A stretch of DNA of 64,000 nucleotides from Amphritea balenae (GTDB lineage Bacteria > Pseudomonadota > Gammaproteobacteria > Pseudomonadales > Balneatricaceae): assembly GCF_003858655.1 (NCBI RefSeq), contig NZ_RQXV01000016.1:1-64000 (forward strand), given 5' to 3'. The position numbers and the translations under genes are program-made. The notes beneath the pieces are model-generated. The model did no database searches. It had not been told where the DNA came from and saw only the letters and a program-made list of their open reading frames with translations. Positions within the stretch are counted from its first letter, which is position 1, and every line of letters starts with the position of its first letter. This document shows, in pieces, positions 8,654 to 17,751 of the stretch.

Positions 8654-11389
8654 TCAGTGCTGTAGACGATAATTCTGCCAGTCTTCTGTCGGCTGATTCA
8701 GCATCATCTCCATCTCAATCACATCTTCTTCCATGTTGTAGTGGTTCTTAAAGCCCAGCTTAAGGGCCAGGCCCTGCATCCCCTTATTAGAGGTCAGGGT
8801 AGATCCCATTAACATTAATGTGCCTCTGGCTTTGCAATAATCAATCGCCTTCTGCATCAATACCACACCCAGACCTTCACCCTGTAGATCATCCCGGATG
8901 ACAACTGAGAATTCCGCCCTAACATTATCGGCATCGGTTACCGCCCGTACGACGCCAAGGGTTTCCCAGCCTTTACCTTCCAACCGTGGCGAGGTAACAA
9001 TGAAGGCCATCTCACGGTCGTAATCAATCTGAGTCCAGTTCGCCAACTCCTGATGGGTTGGAATACCCCGACTATAGAAATAGCGTAGGCGAATCGATTC
9101 CGGGCTCAACTGGTTATAGAACTCCAGATGATTCGGTTCATCTTCACCCCGAATAGCCCGCACGATACCCGGCCGGCCTGAACGACGTAATTTGATCTCT
9201 TCAGCCAGATATTCCGGATAAGGAGAAATAGCCAGCTGAGATGCTTCACCAAGAGAAACTGAGACATCGACAGCGAGTACACCACGGCGATTAATCAGCA
9301 AAGGATTAATTTCCAGCCCTTTCAGGTTAGGTAGCTCAACCACCATCTGCGAAAGCTTAATCAACAGTGTACTTAACTGCTCAAGATCCCTTTCTAGCTG
9401 TTCACTGTTTTCTTTAAGAACAGAGTACACATGGGAGTTTTTAATCAGCTGCTCTGCCAGACTCAGGTTCAGCGGCGGTAACATTACCTGACGATCAGCG
9501 AGAACATCCACGGTATATCCACCGCTACCAAATAACAGAATCGGACCAAACACCGGATCACGGGTGATTCCCATATTGATCTGCAGTGACTGAAAGCCCC
9601 GTTTCATCTGCTGAACACAGAAGCCATGCAGATCACCCAAAGGAAAACGTTCCTGAACCCGGTAGGCCAGTTGCGTCACCGCCTGATTAACTTCAGAGGC
9701 AGAAAACAGATCCAACGCCAGGTCTTTCCAGCGTAGCTGGCCCTTATTATCGTAATTAAACGGATAAACATTCTCCGGATGCATCGCTTTTACCGCGACG
9801 GCTCCCCCCAGCTTTTGTGCAATTTTCACCACCCCATCGACATCGGTCGCATAGTGGGTATTTGAAACCGGAATATCATACTGATCGAGCAGATCACAGG
9901 CCTCGTTATGGGTAAGGTAATCACGCCCTTCAGCCATCGCATCAGCAATCAGTTTTTTGGCCCGGATATGATTTTGTTCATTCTGGTCAATGAAAGGGGC
10001 CGGAGTCTGCTTCATCACTTCCTGATTGCGACGAAAATCGACCATGTGCATGAAGGCATCAACAGCCTCTTCCGGCGTGATAAAGGTGGTAACTCCGGAA
10101 GCATTAAAGCGATTTCGACATTCAATCGCCGTACTACGTCCCATCCAGCAGGTCAGTATATTTCGAGGGGTATTACGTACGACTTTAATAATCTCTTCAG
10201 CGGTGGCCAAACCAGGTGCCATTCGGGTTGGCGCATGGGTAACCAGCACCGCATCAACATTTTTATCTTTAGTCAGTATCTGGGTAACTTTTGCAAAACG
10301 CTCAGGTGTTGCATCAGCATGCAGATCGATTGGATTTTTTAGATTCCAGTGATCGGGTAATACCTGCCTTAGCGCCTCGATAGTCTCATCTGTCAGCTCA
10401 GACAGCTCCCCCCCACTACGCAGTAACTGATCAGTAGCCAGAGCATTCGGACCCATACCATTACAGACCAGTGCCAGCCGTTCCCCACGCATAGGCTTCA
10501 TACGCGTCAGTGTTTCCAGCGCGTTATACAGCTGATCGATCGTTTCAACCCGCACCACGCCCGCCCGGCGTAAGGCAGCGTCATACACCATATCTTCATC
10601 TTTTATACCCGGAGCCAGCAAGTGTTCCTTATCTTCATCAAAGATAATGTCTGACTTTAATACCAGTACCAGTTTATTACGTGATGCAGCGCGTAATGCA
10701 CTTAACAGATCCCGTGATGAGCCTTTCAGTTGATCCATCTGAATCAATATTGACTGGGTGTATGGATCCTGTGCCAAATAGTCAATAATCGACGGCAGAT
10801 CCAAATCCACACCTTCCCCCAGCGTAAGGAAATGAGAGAAACCGATCTCCTGACCATTCGCCCAATCGATCATCGCTGTGCCCAGCAACCCTGACTGGCC
10901 GATATAACTGACTTTGCCTTTCTTAATATTGACGTGTGAATAGCTGGCATTCATATTATGGCCCGGCACCAGCATCCCCATGCAATCAGGGCCCAGAATA
11001 CGAATACCGTAGGGTTTGGCAGCCTCACGTATATCATCACGCAGGCAGTTACCACGTTCCTCACTGGAGCGGGACAAACCGCCGGTCAGTATCATCGCAG
11101 CTTTAACCATATGCGCGCCCAGCTTTCGCACCAGCTCGGCAACACTCTCCGGTGGCGAACAGATAATGGCCAGTTCCGGCATCTCAGGCAGCTGTGCCAT
11201 ACTCTTGTAACAAGGCACCCCAAAAACAGAGTCATAACCGCGCTTATTAACCACCGCTAATTTACCCTGATAGCCTCCTTCGAGCAGATTCTGCAGCAGA
11301 ATCCCCCCCATACTGTTCTCTTTTTCAGAGGCACCGAACACCACAATGGATTTGGGTTTAAAAAAACGTTTGAGATACTTTGTACTCAA
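8654..11389 (-). CDS. PatZ/YfiQ-like protein lysine acetyltransferase (ACD-like domain plus GNAT)
   Basis: 911 residues if translation starts at TTG 11389 (MSTKYLKRFFKPKSIVV), which has GGAG 8 nt upstream and matches the family N-terminus; TTG at 11413 would add 8 residues. Order: CoA-binding Rossmann-like domain (FFKPKSIVVFGAS), succinyl-CoA-ligase-like domain, ATP-grasp-like domain (about 490-700) and a C-terminal GNAT domain (about 730-890) with the acetyl-CoA motif QGEGLG. The SHTG-type motif holding the catalytic His of true ADP-forming acetyl-CoA synthetases is not visible at the expected place before VYDAALRRAG, as expected for the regulatory Pat proteins. Known family role: acetylates and inactivates acetyl-CoA synthetase and other proteins. 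It is flanked by its own terminator, and no acs gene is adjacent. Confidence 0.88.
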   Translation of the reverse strand: MSTKYLKRFFKPKSIVVFGASEKENSMGGILLQNLLEGGYQGKLAVVNKRGYDSVFGVPCYKSMAQLPEMPELAIICSPPESVAELVRKLGAHMVKAAMILTGGLSRSSEERGNCLRDDIREAAKPYGIRILGPDCMGMLVPGHNMNASYSHVNIKKGKVSYIGQSGLLGTAMIDWANGQEIGFSHFLTLGEGVDLDLPSIIDYLAQDPYTQSILIQMDQLKGSSRDLLSALRAASRNKLVLVLKSDIIFDEDKEHLLAPGIKDEDMVYDAALRRAGVVRVETIDQLYNALETLTRMKPMRGERLALVCNGMGPNALATDQLLRSGGELSELTDETIEALRQVLPDHWNLKNPIDLHADATPERFAKVTQILTKDKNVDAVLVTHAPTRMAPGLATAEEIIKVVRNTPRNILTCWMGRSTAIECRNRFNASGVTTFITPEEAVDAFMHMVDFRRNQEVMKQTPAPFIDQNEQNHIRAKKLIADAMAEGRDYLTHNEACDLLDQYDIPVSNTHYATDVDGVVKIAQKLGGAVAVKAMHPENVYPFNYDNKGQLRWKDLALDLFSASEVNQAVTQLAYRVQERFPLGDLHGFCVQQMKRGFQSLQINMGITRDPVFGPILLFGSGGYTVDVLADRQVMLPPLNLSLAEQLIKNSHVYSVLKENSEQLERDLEQLSTLLIKLSQMVVELPNLKGLEINPLLINRRGVLAVDVSVSLGEASQLAISPYPEYLAEEIKLRRSGRPGIVRAIRGEDEPNHLEFYNQLSPESIRLRYFYSRGIPTHQELANWTQIDYDREMAFIVTSPRLEGKGWETLGVVRAVTDADNVRAEFSVVIRDDLQGEGLGVVLMQKAIDYCKARGTLMLMGSTLTSNKGMQGLALKLGFKNHYNMEEDVIEMEMMLNQPTEDWQNYRLQH

Positions 11390-11589
11390 GAGAAATACTC
11401 CACTGGCCAACAAGGCAAATTAACAGGCTCTAATATTACTACGTTAGTCTAATATTTCTACATTTCGCAGTTGCAGCATAGATATTATTACCTGTTTTAT
11501 ATGACTGAAGTCATAAAGAGCACTCAGTATGAGATGTCTTAAAAACACAGTCCCCTTCATCGGCCATTTTTCTGACTATTTATTCGGCG

Positions 11590-11612
11590 AACTGGAAAGC
11601 TGCTTTCCAGTT
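11590..11612. promoter_or_regulatory. perfect hairpin upstream of hupE
   Basis: A perfect inverted repeat AACTGGAAAG/CTTTCCAGTT with a 3-nt loop lies between the divergent PatZ-like and hupE genes. There is no T-run on either side, so it is not a standard terminator. It may be an operator or part of the hupE leader. Confidence 0.4.
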
Positions 11613-11638
11613 AGACCTTAACAACAAAGGATAGTAGA

Positions 11639-11715
11639 GCCCCGATTATTTGAACAACAACGATAACAACGGGGCCTGTCACCCGGGTATCACGAATCGT
11701 TTAATCTGGCCCCGG
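11639..11715 (+). promoter_or_regulatory. leader with mutually exclusive stems before hupE
   Basis: Three complementary segments: GCCCCG (11639-11644), CGGGGCC (11670-11676) and GGCCCCG (11708-11714). The middle one can pair with either neighbour (6 or 7 bp), so two structures exclude each other, and GTTTTG follows the second. The hupE start is 108 nt further on. I found no B12-box or other riboswitch core I could name. The rest of the 433-bp gap 11390-11822 holds the hairpin at 11590-11612 and no evident gene. Confidence 0.35.
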
Positions 11716-11822
11716 TTTTGCTACGTCTATTAGAAAGGTATTGGATATGTATCAGACAGCTGTATTCGTTTGACTGATTCATAAGTCATCTTTCAACAAA
11801 CAGAACAACAAAGGTAGTACCG

Positions 11823-12401
11823 ATGAAATTCAGCCCTATGATTTCTACGATTACAGCTGCAGCGCTGCTGGCATCAACACCGGCTTTTGCACATACCGGT
11901 GATGCTTTAACCAGCAGCACTCTGGCCGGCTTCCTGCACCCCCTGACTGGAATGGACCACCTGCTGGCCATGCTGGCGATCGGTGGCTGGGCAGCATGGC
12001 AAACTAAAAGCGCTCAAATCAAAGTGACACTGAGTCTGTTCCTGTTTCTGCTAGCCGGATTCGGGCTTGCACTGTCAGGCATTGTTTTGCCCATGATAGA
12101 AAGCACCATCGCACTCTCTGTACTCATTAGTGGCCTACTGCTCACGGTAGCGGTACGACTGCCAACGGGCATCGCCATTGCCATAACTGCCATATTTGCT
12201 CTGGCTCACGGTCAGGCGCACGGTTTAGGCGCCACAGGCTCCATACTACTGTTTATAGCAGGATTTATGAGTAGCTCAGCAGTTCTGTATTTTACCGGTA
12301 TGTTGAGCTGCCAAAACCTGCGTCAGCAACTGCCTGCGCTGACCCGTATAGGCGGCTCTATCATCGCTATGATCGGTGGATACCTGTTATTAACTACATA
12401 A
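11823..12401 (+). CDS. HupE/UreJ family metal permease
   Basis: 192 residues. Seen: an N-terminal signal-like segment ending TPAFAH, so the mature protein would begin with His, then five or six hydrophobic helices. The family motif HPLTGMDHLLAMLAIGGW lies at about residues 39-56, and a second His-bearing motif FALAHGQAHGLG near 120. Family knowledge: HupE/UreJ proteins move nickel or cobalt across the inner membrane for hydrogenase, urease or B12 enzymes. None of these genes is nearby, so the metal cannot be assigned. AAGGTAG lies 5 nt before ATG. The gene stands alone, behind a structured leader and ahead of a strong terminator. Confidence 0.88.
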   Translation: MKFSPMISTITAAALLASTPAFAHTGDALTSSTLAGFLHPLTGMDHLLAMLAIGGWAAWQTKSAQIKVTLSLFLFLLAGFGLALSGIVLPMIESTIALSVLISGLLLTVAVRLPTGIAIAITAIFALAHGQAHGLGATGSILLFIAGFMSSSAVLYFTGMLSCQNLRQQLPALTRIGGSIIAMIGGYLLLTT

Positions 12402-12550
12402 GCTGTTAACAGTCTAAACCGATTCCGTCATACAAATGACGACTTAAAGTTTTGTCGGTCTGGTTTTAAACCCTACCGACAATCTGTCTTGCATGTCCCT
12501 GCAAGGCTTCCGTTGTACTGTTCGATCACCCCGAACAGCACCAAGCACTT

Positions 12551-12576
12551 TTACCGGGCTCTGCCCGGTTTTTTTA
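12551..12576 (+). terminator. rho-independent terminator after hupE
   Basis: Stem ACCGGGC/GCCCGGT (12553-12559 with 12563-12569), loop TCT, then seven T. It lies about 150 nt after the hupE stop. Confidence 0.85.
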
Positions 12577-12673
12577 TATTTGAAAGACAAACTTAACAGC
12601 ACGCAGAGCACGAGCTACAAACACAAAAAACAGCTTAATTTCAATAATAACGGGGCTTTATTCCATATAAAGA

Positions 12674-12708
12674 CAGAGAAAACTTGACCTCTAGGTTCAG
12701 TTTTCTGT
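12674..12708. promoter_or_regulatory. long inverted repeat upstream of the purine-type ABC operon
   Basis: The arms around GAAAACTTGACCT and AGGTTCAGTTTTC pair at 11 of 13 positions with a 2-nt loop and extend outward to CAG/CTG. A second imperfect stem (TCTGTTTTGG 12779-12788 with CCAAACAGA 12808-12816) sits nearer the gene. Either could be an operator or a leader structure. The rest of the 445-bp gap 12402-12846 shows nothing else apart from the terminator at 12551-12576. Confidence 0.35.
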
Positions 12709-12846
12709 AAGTTTTAACAACGCTCAATTATAAAAACAACTTAGCGTGTCTTTCTTGAGGCTTATCAGGTATCTTCCGTCTGTTTTGGATTTAAGATGTC
12801 TCTTCTGCCAAACAGAAGGTCAGCGCCATAAATGGCGGGAGTGTTA

Positions 12847-14421
12847 ATGAAGAATAATTTCGACGATCAGGAAATAGGCCAGCCTCGCCTGTTACTTCAG
12901 TCTGTCACTAAAGAATTTCCAGGCTGCCTGGCAAATGATTCTGTCGATCTGAGGATAGAGCCCGGAGAGATTCACGCCCTGCTGGGTGAGAATGGCGCGG
13001 GTAAAAGTACTCTGGTTAAAATGATTTACGGTATCCTGAAGCCCGATTCCGGCACCATGATCTGGGAAGGAAATAAAGTTCAGGTTGCCAATCCGGCCCA
13101 TGCCAGAGATCTGGGTATCGGTATGGTATTTCAACATTTCTCCCTGTTTGAAGCGCTGACGGTTAAAGAGAATATCGCCCTGGGGATGACCAATCCCCCC
13201 GCGATGGATCAACTTGAACAACAAATTCTCGAAGTTGAAACCCGTTATGGCCTGCCACTGGACCCTAACCGCGCCGTTCACAGCCTGTCGGTTGGTGAAA
13301 AACAACGCATCGAAATTGTCCGCTGCCTACTCCAGGACCCGAGCCTGCTAATCATGGATGAACCGACTTCGGTTCTGACACCTCAGGAAGCCGAAACGCT
13401 GTTCGTTACCCTGCGTCAGCTGTCCGAAGAAGGTTGTTCAATACTTTATATCAGCCACAAACTGGACGAAGTTCGTCAACTCTGCCAATCAGCGACGATC
13501 CTGCGCCACGGCTGTAATGTTGGCAACTGTATCCCTGCCAATGAAACACCTGCCAGCATGGCAGCATTGATGATAGGTGAAGAGTTTGAAGTCGCCCAAC
13601 GCGGCGAACACCCTGAAGCTGGCCCGGTCACCCTGGAAATCAGGTCCCTTAGTCGTAAATCGGAACAAAGTTTCGGGATAGACCTTCACGATATCAACCT
13701 CGAAGTTCACAGTGGTGAATTGATGGGTATCGCTGGTGTTGCGGGTAATGGTCAGGCTGAACTGCTGGAACTGCTCAGCGGTGAAGTATTAAGCGCCGCG
13801 GATGAGATTCTTATCGGTGGCGAATCGATCGGCCACCGCGGTTCGACTAAGCGACGGCAACAAGGTCTCTGCTTTGTTCCTGAAGAACGACTGGGACATG
13901 GATCGGTTCCAGACATGTCACTGAACGATAATTCACTATTAAGTGGTTTTGTCAGCCAGCCATTTCTGAACAAGGGTTTTATTGCCACAGAAACCGTTCG
14001 TAAATTTACCCGACAGGTTATCGATCTGTTTGATGTTCGCTGCCCTGGTCAGGATGCTCTTGCCGGAAGCCTTTCCGGCGGTAATCTACAGAAATTTATC
14101 GTCGGCCGTGAAATATTACAGCAACCAAAGGTATTGGTTGTCGCTCAACCCACCTGGGGCGTTGATGCCGGCGCTGCAGCACTGATACACCGCGCCCTGT
14201 TACAGCTGGCTGCCGAAGGCGCAGCCGTATTGGTCGTCTCTCAGGATCTGGATGAACTACTTACCATCAGTCATCGTATTGCGGCTATTTGTGGCGGCAG
14301 TATGTCTGAGTCTTACGATATTAATGAGGTCAGCGCTGAAGATGTTGGCCTGTTAATGACCGGTGTTAGCTTAGATAAATCCAGTACCAAACCTGGCCCG
14401 GCACAAGGAGCCCTACAATGA
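12847..14421 (+). CDS. ABC importer ATP-binding protein, nucleoside/purine (BMP) type
   Basis: 524 residues from ATG 12847, preceded by GGGAG at 5 nt; the ATG at 12832 lacks a well-placed site. Two fused ATPase domains. The first has Walker A GENGAGKST, Q-loop QHFSLF, signature LSVGEKQR and Walker B LLIMDEPTSVLT. The second is degenerate at Walker A (GVAGNGQAELL) but keeps LSGGNLQK and AQPTWGVD. This duplicated layout with a weak second half is typical of the YufO/NupO-type ATPases that work with BMP-family binding proteins. It powers the two permeases that follow; its stop overlaps the next start by 4 nt (ATGA). Confidence 0.92.
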   Translation: MKNNFDDQEIGQPRLLLQSVTKEFPGCLANDSVDLRIEPGEIHALLGENGAGKSTLVKMIYGILKPDSGTMIWEGNKVQVANPAHARDLGIGMVFQHFSLFEALTVKENIALGMTNPPAMDQLEQQILEVETRYGLPLDPNRAVHSLSVGEKQRIEIVRCLLQDPSLLIMDEPTSVLTPQEAETLFVTLRQLSEEGCSILYISHKLDEVRQLCQSATILRHGCNVGNCIPANETPASMAALMIGEEFEVAQRGEHPEAGPVTLEIRSLSRKSEQSFGIDLHDINLEVHSGELMGIAGVAGNGQAELLELLSGEVLSAADEILIGGESIGHRGSTKRRQQGLCFVPEERLGHGSVPDMSLNDNSLLSGFVSQPFLNKGFIATETVRKFTRQVIDLFDVRCPGQDALAGSLSGGNLQKFIVGREILQQPKVLVVAQPTWGVDAGAAALIHRALLQLAAEGAAVLVVSQDLDELLTISHRIAAICGGSMSESYDINEVSAEDVGLLMTGVSLDKSSTKPGPAQGALQ

Positions 14422-15518
14422 GTTTTTCTCTGGTTGCCAGACCACAACCTTCTAAGTTGATGGTTTACCTGTCTCCTTTGCTGGCGCTGATATTAACCCT
14501 TTTCAGTGGGTTCCTGATGTTCAGCCTGATGGGAATCGACGGACTGGATGCACTGTACGCCTTCTTTATTTTACCTATTAGTGACAGCTATGGTTTTAGT
14601 GAGCTGTTAGTTAAGGCAATACCTTTAATATTGATCGGAGTGGGCCTCTCCATCGGTTTCAAAGCCAACGTCTGGAATATCGGTGCCGAAGGGCAACTGG
14701 TTATGGGTGCAGTAGCCGCCGGGGGCGTTGCTCTCTTCGCCTATGAAAGCGAAAGCATCTGGGTTTTGCCCGCCATGATGATTGCAGGAATACTGGGAGG
14801 CATGGCCTGGGGCGCCGTACCAGCCTGGTTAAAAACCCGCTTCAATGCTAACGAAATTCTCACCAGCCTGATGCTGACCTATGTGGCAGGATTATTTCTG
14901 AGTTTTCTGGTGCATGGTCCCTGGCGCGATCCTGAAGGCTTTAACTTCCCTGAATCACGACTGTTCAGTGAATCCGCTCTGCTACCCATCATTCTGGAAG
15001 ATACCCGCCTGCACATTGGGATGATTATCGCCTTACTGGTGGTTGCAACTATCTGGATCTTACTCAGCAAAACGTTGATCGGCTTTCAGGTTAAAGTCGT
15101 AGGTTCAGCTCCCAGGGCAGCCCGCTTTGCCGGCTTTAAAGAGAAAGGCCTGATCTGGTTTAGTCTGTTACTGGGTGGTGGTCTGGCTGGACTGGCTGGC
15201 ATGATTGAAGTATCCGGACCTATCGGACAATTAGTGCCGCAGGTTTCACCGGGCTATGGCTTTACCGCCATTATCGTCGCCTTTGTCGGCCGGCTACACC
15301 CATTGGGTGTCACTATCGCGGGTCTTTTACTGGCTCTGTCTTATCTTGGCGGTGAAACCCTGCAGATCGAAATGGGACTACCTCAGGCAGTGACCGGCGT
15401 ATTTCAGGGGATGTTACTGTTCTTTCTGCTGGCCTGTGATGTATTAATCAAATTCCGTATCAATATGACTCAGAAAGCCTCTAAAACAGAATCAGTGAAA
15501 CAGGAGGCCAGCGCATGA
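14418..15518 (+). CDS. ABC importer permease 1, nucleoside/purine (BMP) type
   Basis: 366 residues with about ten hydrophobic helices, in the branched-chain-type permease family. Seen: KANVWNIGAEGQLVMGA, the family hallmark near residues 84-100, the cytoplasmic coupling stretch VKVVGSAPRAARFAGF and the conserved GLAGLAGMIEVSGPIG. It overlaps the ATPase gene upstream and the second permease downstream by 4 nt each, so the three are translationally coupled. It forms half of the inner-membrane channel. Uptake of nucleosides or purine bases is the known range of the family; the precise substrate is not visible here. Confidence 0.92.
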   Translation: MSFSLVARPQPSKLMVYLSPLLALILTLFSGFLMFSLMGIDGLDALYAFFILPISDSYGFSELLVKAIPLILIGVGLSIGFKANVWNIGAEGQLVMGAVAAGGVALFAYESESIWVLPAMMIAGILGGMAWGAVPAWLKTRFNANEILTSLMLTYVAGLFLSFLVHGPWRDPEGFNFPESRLFSESALLPIILEDTRLHIGMIIALLVVATIWILLSKTLIGFQVKVVGSAPRAARFAGFKEKGLIWFSLLLGGGLAGLAGMIEVSGPIGQLVPQVSPGYGFTAIIVAFVGRLHPLGVTIAGLLLALSYLGGETLQIEMGLPQAVTGVFQGMLLFFLLACDVLIKFRINMTQKASKTESVKQEASA

Positions 15519-16447
15519 GTGATTCTATGACTATCCTGTTGGCGGCCAGCCTGACTATTATCGGCGCCGCTACGCCTCTGCTATTTGCGGCATTGGGTGA
15601 ACTAATCACTGAACGCTCAGGTGTATTGAATCTGGGTGTAGAAGGGATGATGCTGATCGGTGCTGTCTCCGCCTTCGCTGGTGCACTGATCACCGGCAAT
15701 ACTTATATCGGCGTATTATGCGGCGCTTTTGCCGGCATGCTGATGGCGTTGTTGCATGGTTATCTCACCCTGACTCTGATGACCAATCAGGTTGCTACCG
15801 GATTATCTATCACCATTTTCGGGGTCGGACTGAGCGCGCTTATCGGCCTGGAATTCGTCGGGGTTACCGTTGAACCTCTGTCTAACCTGCCCGTGCCATT
15901 ACTGTCAGAGATACCTTTCTTCGGTACTTTGCTGTTTGATCATAACTTACTGGTCTACCTCTCAGTGGCGCTGGTATTCGGTCTGAGTTTCTTTATCTTT
16001 AAAACCCGGGGCGGTCTGATATTACGCGCAGTAGGCGACTCACCGGAGTCCAGCCATGCACTGGGCTATCCGGTTATTAAAATTCGTTATATGGCGCTGA
16101 TGTTTGGCGGCCTGATGGCCGGCCTGGGTGGCGCATATCTGTCGCTTATTTATACTCCTATGTGGTCAGAAAATATGACCGCTGGCCGGGGCTGGGTTGC
16201 TTTAGCACTTGTGGTATTTGCTACCTGGAAGCCCTGGCGGGTTCTGCTCGGCGCTTATATGTTTGGCGGGGTAACTATACTGCAACTTCATGGGCAGGGA
16301 TTCGGGCTGGATATACCCTCACAATTCCTATCGATGCTACCTTATCTGGCAACCATTCTGGTATTGGTTCTGATCTCACGGGATCGATTGAAACTGCGTG
16401 AAAATTCACCAGCATCACTGGGACGAACATTCAGACCTACCGCCTGA
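15515..16447 (+). CDS. ABC importer permease 2, nucleoside/purine (BMP) type
   Basis: 310 residues with eight to ten hydrophobic helices. Seen: GELITERSGVLNLGVEGMMLIGA near residues 28-50, the paralogue of the hallmark in permease 1, and the coupling stretch LRAVGDSPESSHALGYPV, again typical of the family. It pairs with the permease encoded immediately before it to form the heterodimeric channel. The start overlaps the preceding stop as ATGA, with CAGGAGG just upstream. A hairpin and a 152-nt gap separate it from the binding-protein gene, which fits the common need for more binding protein than permease. Confidence 0.92.
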   Translation: MSDSMTILLAASLTIIGAATPLLFAALGELITERSGVLNLGVEGMMLIGAVSAFAGALITGNTYIGVLCGAFAGMLMALLHGYLTLTLMTNQVATGLSITIFGVGLSALIGLEFVGVTVEPLSNLPVPLLSEIPFFGTLLFDHNLLVYLSVALVFGLSFFIFKTRGGLILRAVGDSPESSHALGYPVIKIRYMALMFGGLMAGLGGAYLSLIYTPMWSENMTAGRGWVALALVVFATWKPWRVLLGAYMFGGVTILQLHGQGFGLDIPSQFLSMLPYLATILVLVLISRDRLKLRENSPASLGRTFRPTA

Positions 16448-16470
16448 TCAAACAATAAAGACTAAAGGCT

Positions 16471-16493
16471 CGCCGGTTCATTTGTCACCGGCG
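16471..16493 (+). promoter_or_regulatory. intercistronic hairpin before the BMP gene
   Basis: CGCCGGT (16471-16477) pairs perfectly with ACCGGCG (16487-16493). No T-run follows, so it is more likely an mRNA-stabilising or processing structure between the permease and binding-protein genes than a full terminator. Confidence 0.45.
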
Positions 16494-16599
16494 GCCGTGA
16501 CTAATAATATTAGTGCTGGAAAATTACAAATTATTATCGGGATCAGCCCGTAAAGCTGCTCCTAGATGGCAACAGGAAGAAGACCTTCAGGAGAAACCT

Positions 16600-17676
16600 A
16601 TGAAGCATCCGTTTAAGAAGATTGTCGGCATAGCTGCAACAGTGGCAGGTTTGGCTATTGCCGGACAGTCAATGGCTGAAACCAAAGTTGGCTTTGTTTA
16701 TGTTGGCCCAGTGGGTGACCACGGCTGGACATATCGCCATGACATTGGTCGTCAGGCTATTGAAGATAAATTTGGCGATCAGGTAAAAACCACCTACGTC
16801 GAAAGCGTCAAGGAAGGCCCGGATGCAGAACGCGTAGTTCGGAAAATGGCCGCCAGTGGACATGACCTGATCTTTACAACGTCTTTTGGCTTCATGAACC
16901 CAACCCTTAAAGTTGCCAAAAAATTCCCTAAGGTAAAGTTTGAACACGCCACCGGTTATAAGCGCGTTAAAAACATGAGTACCTTTGCTGGCCGCTTTTA
17001 CGAAGGTCGTTATGTTGTAGGTACTGCTGCCGGCCATATGACCAAGTCTAATATCATCGGTTATGTTGCGTCATTCCCAATCCCGGAAGTTGTACGTGGC
17101 ATCAACGCAGTGGCTCGTTCCGCTCGCGCCGTTAACCCTGATGCAACCGTTAAAGTTGTCTGGGTGAACTCCTGGTACGATCCGGGCAAAGAAGCGGATG
17201 CGGCTAAGACTCTGATCGATCAGGGTGCTGATATCATCCTGCAACATACCGATAGCCCTGCGCCTCTTCAGGTAGCAGAGCAACGTGGTGTATGGGGTGT
17301 TGGCCAGGCATCAGATATGTCCAGCTATGCGCCTAACAACCAGTTGACAGCAATTATCGATAACTGGGATCAATACTACATTGAGCGTACTCAGGCAGTG
17401 ATTGATGGTAACTGGAAGTCAGGTGATACCTGGGGCGGTATTAAGTCCGGTATGGTTGAGATGGCACCATGGAACGATGCGGTCCCTGCTGACGTAGTCG
17501 CTGCAGCTGAAAAAGTTCAGAAAGCGATTGTGGATGGATCTTTACACCCATTCCAGGGCCCGGTTATCAACCAGAACGGTGAACAGGTTATCCCTGCCGG
17601 TGAAGTACTTGATGATGGTGCTCTGTCAGGCATGAATTACTACGTTCAAGGCGTTGAAGGTAGTCTGCCTAAGTAA
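16600..17676 (+). CDS. BMP-family substrate-binding protein of the ABC importer
   Basis: 358 residues from ATG 16600, chosen because CAGGAG lies 7 nt upstream and the product then begins with a clear signal peptide (KKIVGIAATVAGLAIAGQSMA, cleavage after about residue 26). An upstream in-frame start at 16513 would bury the signal. No lipobox Cys, so the mature protein should be free in the periplasm. Seen: KVGFVYVGPVGDHGWTYRHD at the mature N-terminus, typical of the BMP/PnrA group, and GGIKSGMVEMAPW near the C-terminus. The family binds nucleosides or purine-like ligands and delivers them to the permeases encoded just upstream. A strong terminator follows 15 nt after the stop. Confidence 0.92.
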   Translation: MKHPFKKIVGIAATVAGLAIAGQSMAETKVGFVYVGPVGDHGWTYRHDIGRQAIEDKFGDQVKTTYVESVKEGPDAERVVRKMAASGHDLIFTTSFGFMNPTLKVAKKFPKVKFEHATGYKRVKNMSTFAGRFYEGRYVVGTAAGHMTKSNIIGYVASFPIPEVVRGINAVARSARAVNPDATVKVVWVNSWYDPGKEADAAKTLIDQGADIILQHTDSPAPLQVAEQRGVWGVGQASDMSSYAPNNQLTAIIDNWDQYYIERTQAVIDGNWKSGDTWGGIKSGMVEMAPWNDAVPADVVAAAEKVQKAIVDGSLHPFQGPVINQNGEQVIPAGEVLDDGALSGMNYYVQGVEGSLPK

Positions 17677-17691
17677 CAACATTATTAAATG

Positions 17692-17718
17692 AAAAAACCG
17701 CCTTCTGGCGGTTTTTTA
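17692..17718. terminator. bidirectional terminator between BMP gene and small membrane gene
   Basis: CCGCC/GGCGG stem (17698-17702 with 17707-17711), loop TTCT, flanked by A6 and T6, between convergent genes. Confidence 0.88.
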
Positions 17719-17751
17719 TTATCCGGTCAGACTTAGTCACACCACAAAGCA

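Noticed and set aside
11639-11822. cobalamin or NiCo riboswitch before hupE
   Set aside because: Looked for the conserved cores; none present. Only the alternative pairing is reported.
12493-12687. 64-codon plus-strand frame after hupE
   Set aside because: It runs through the hupE terminator and has a chance-like composition and no ribosome site.
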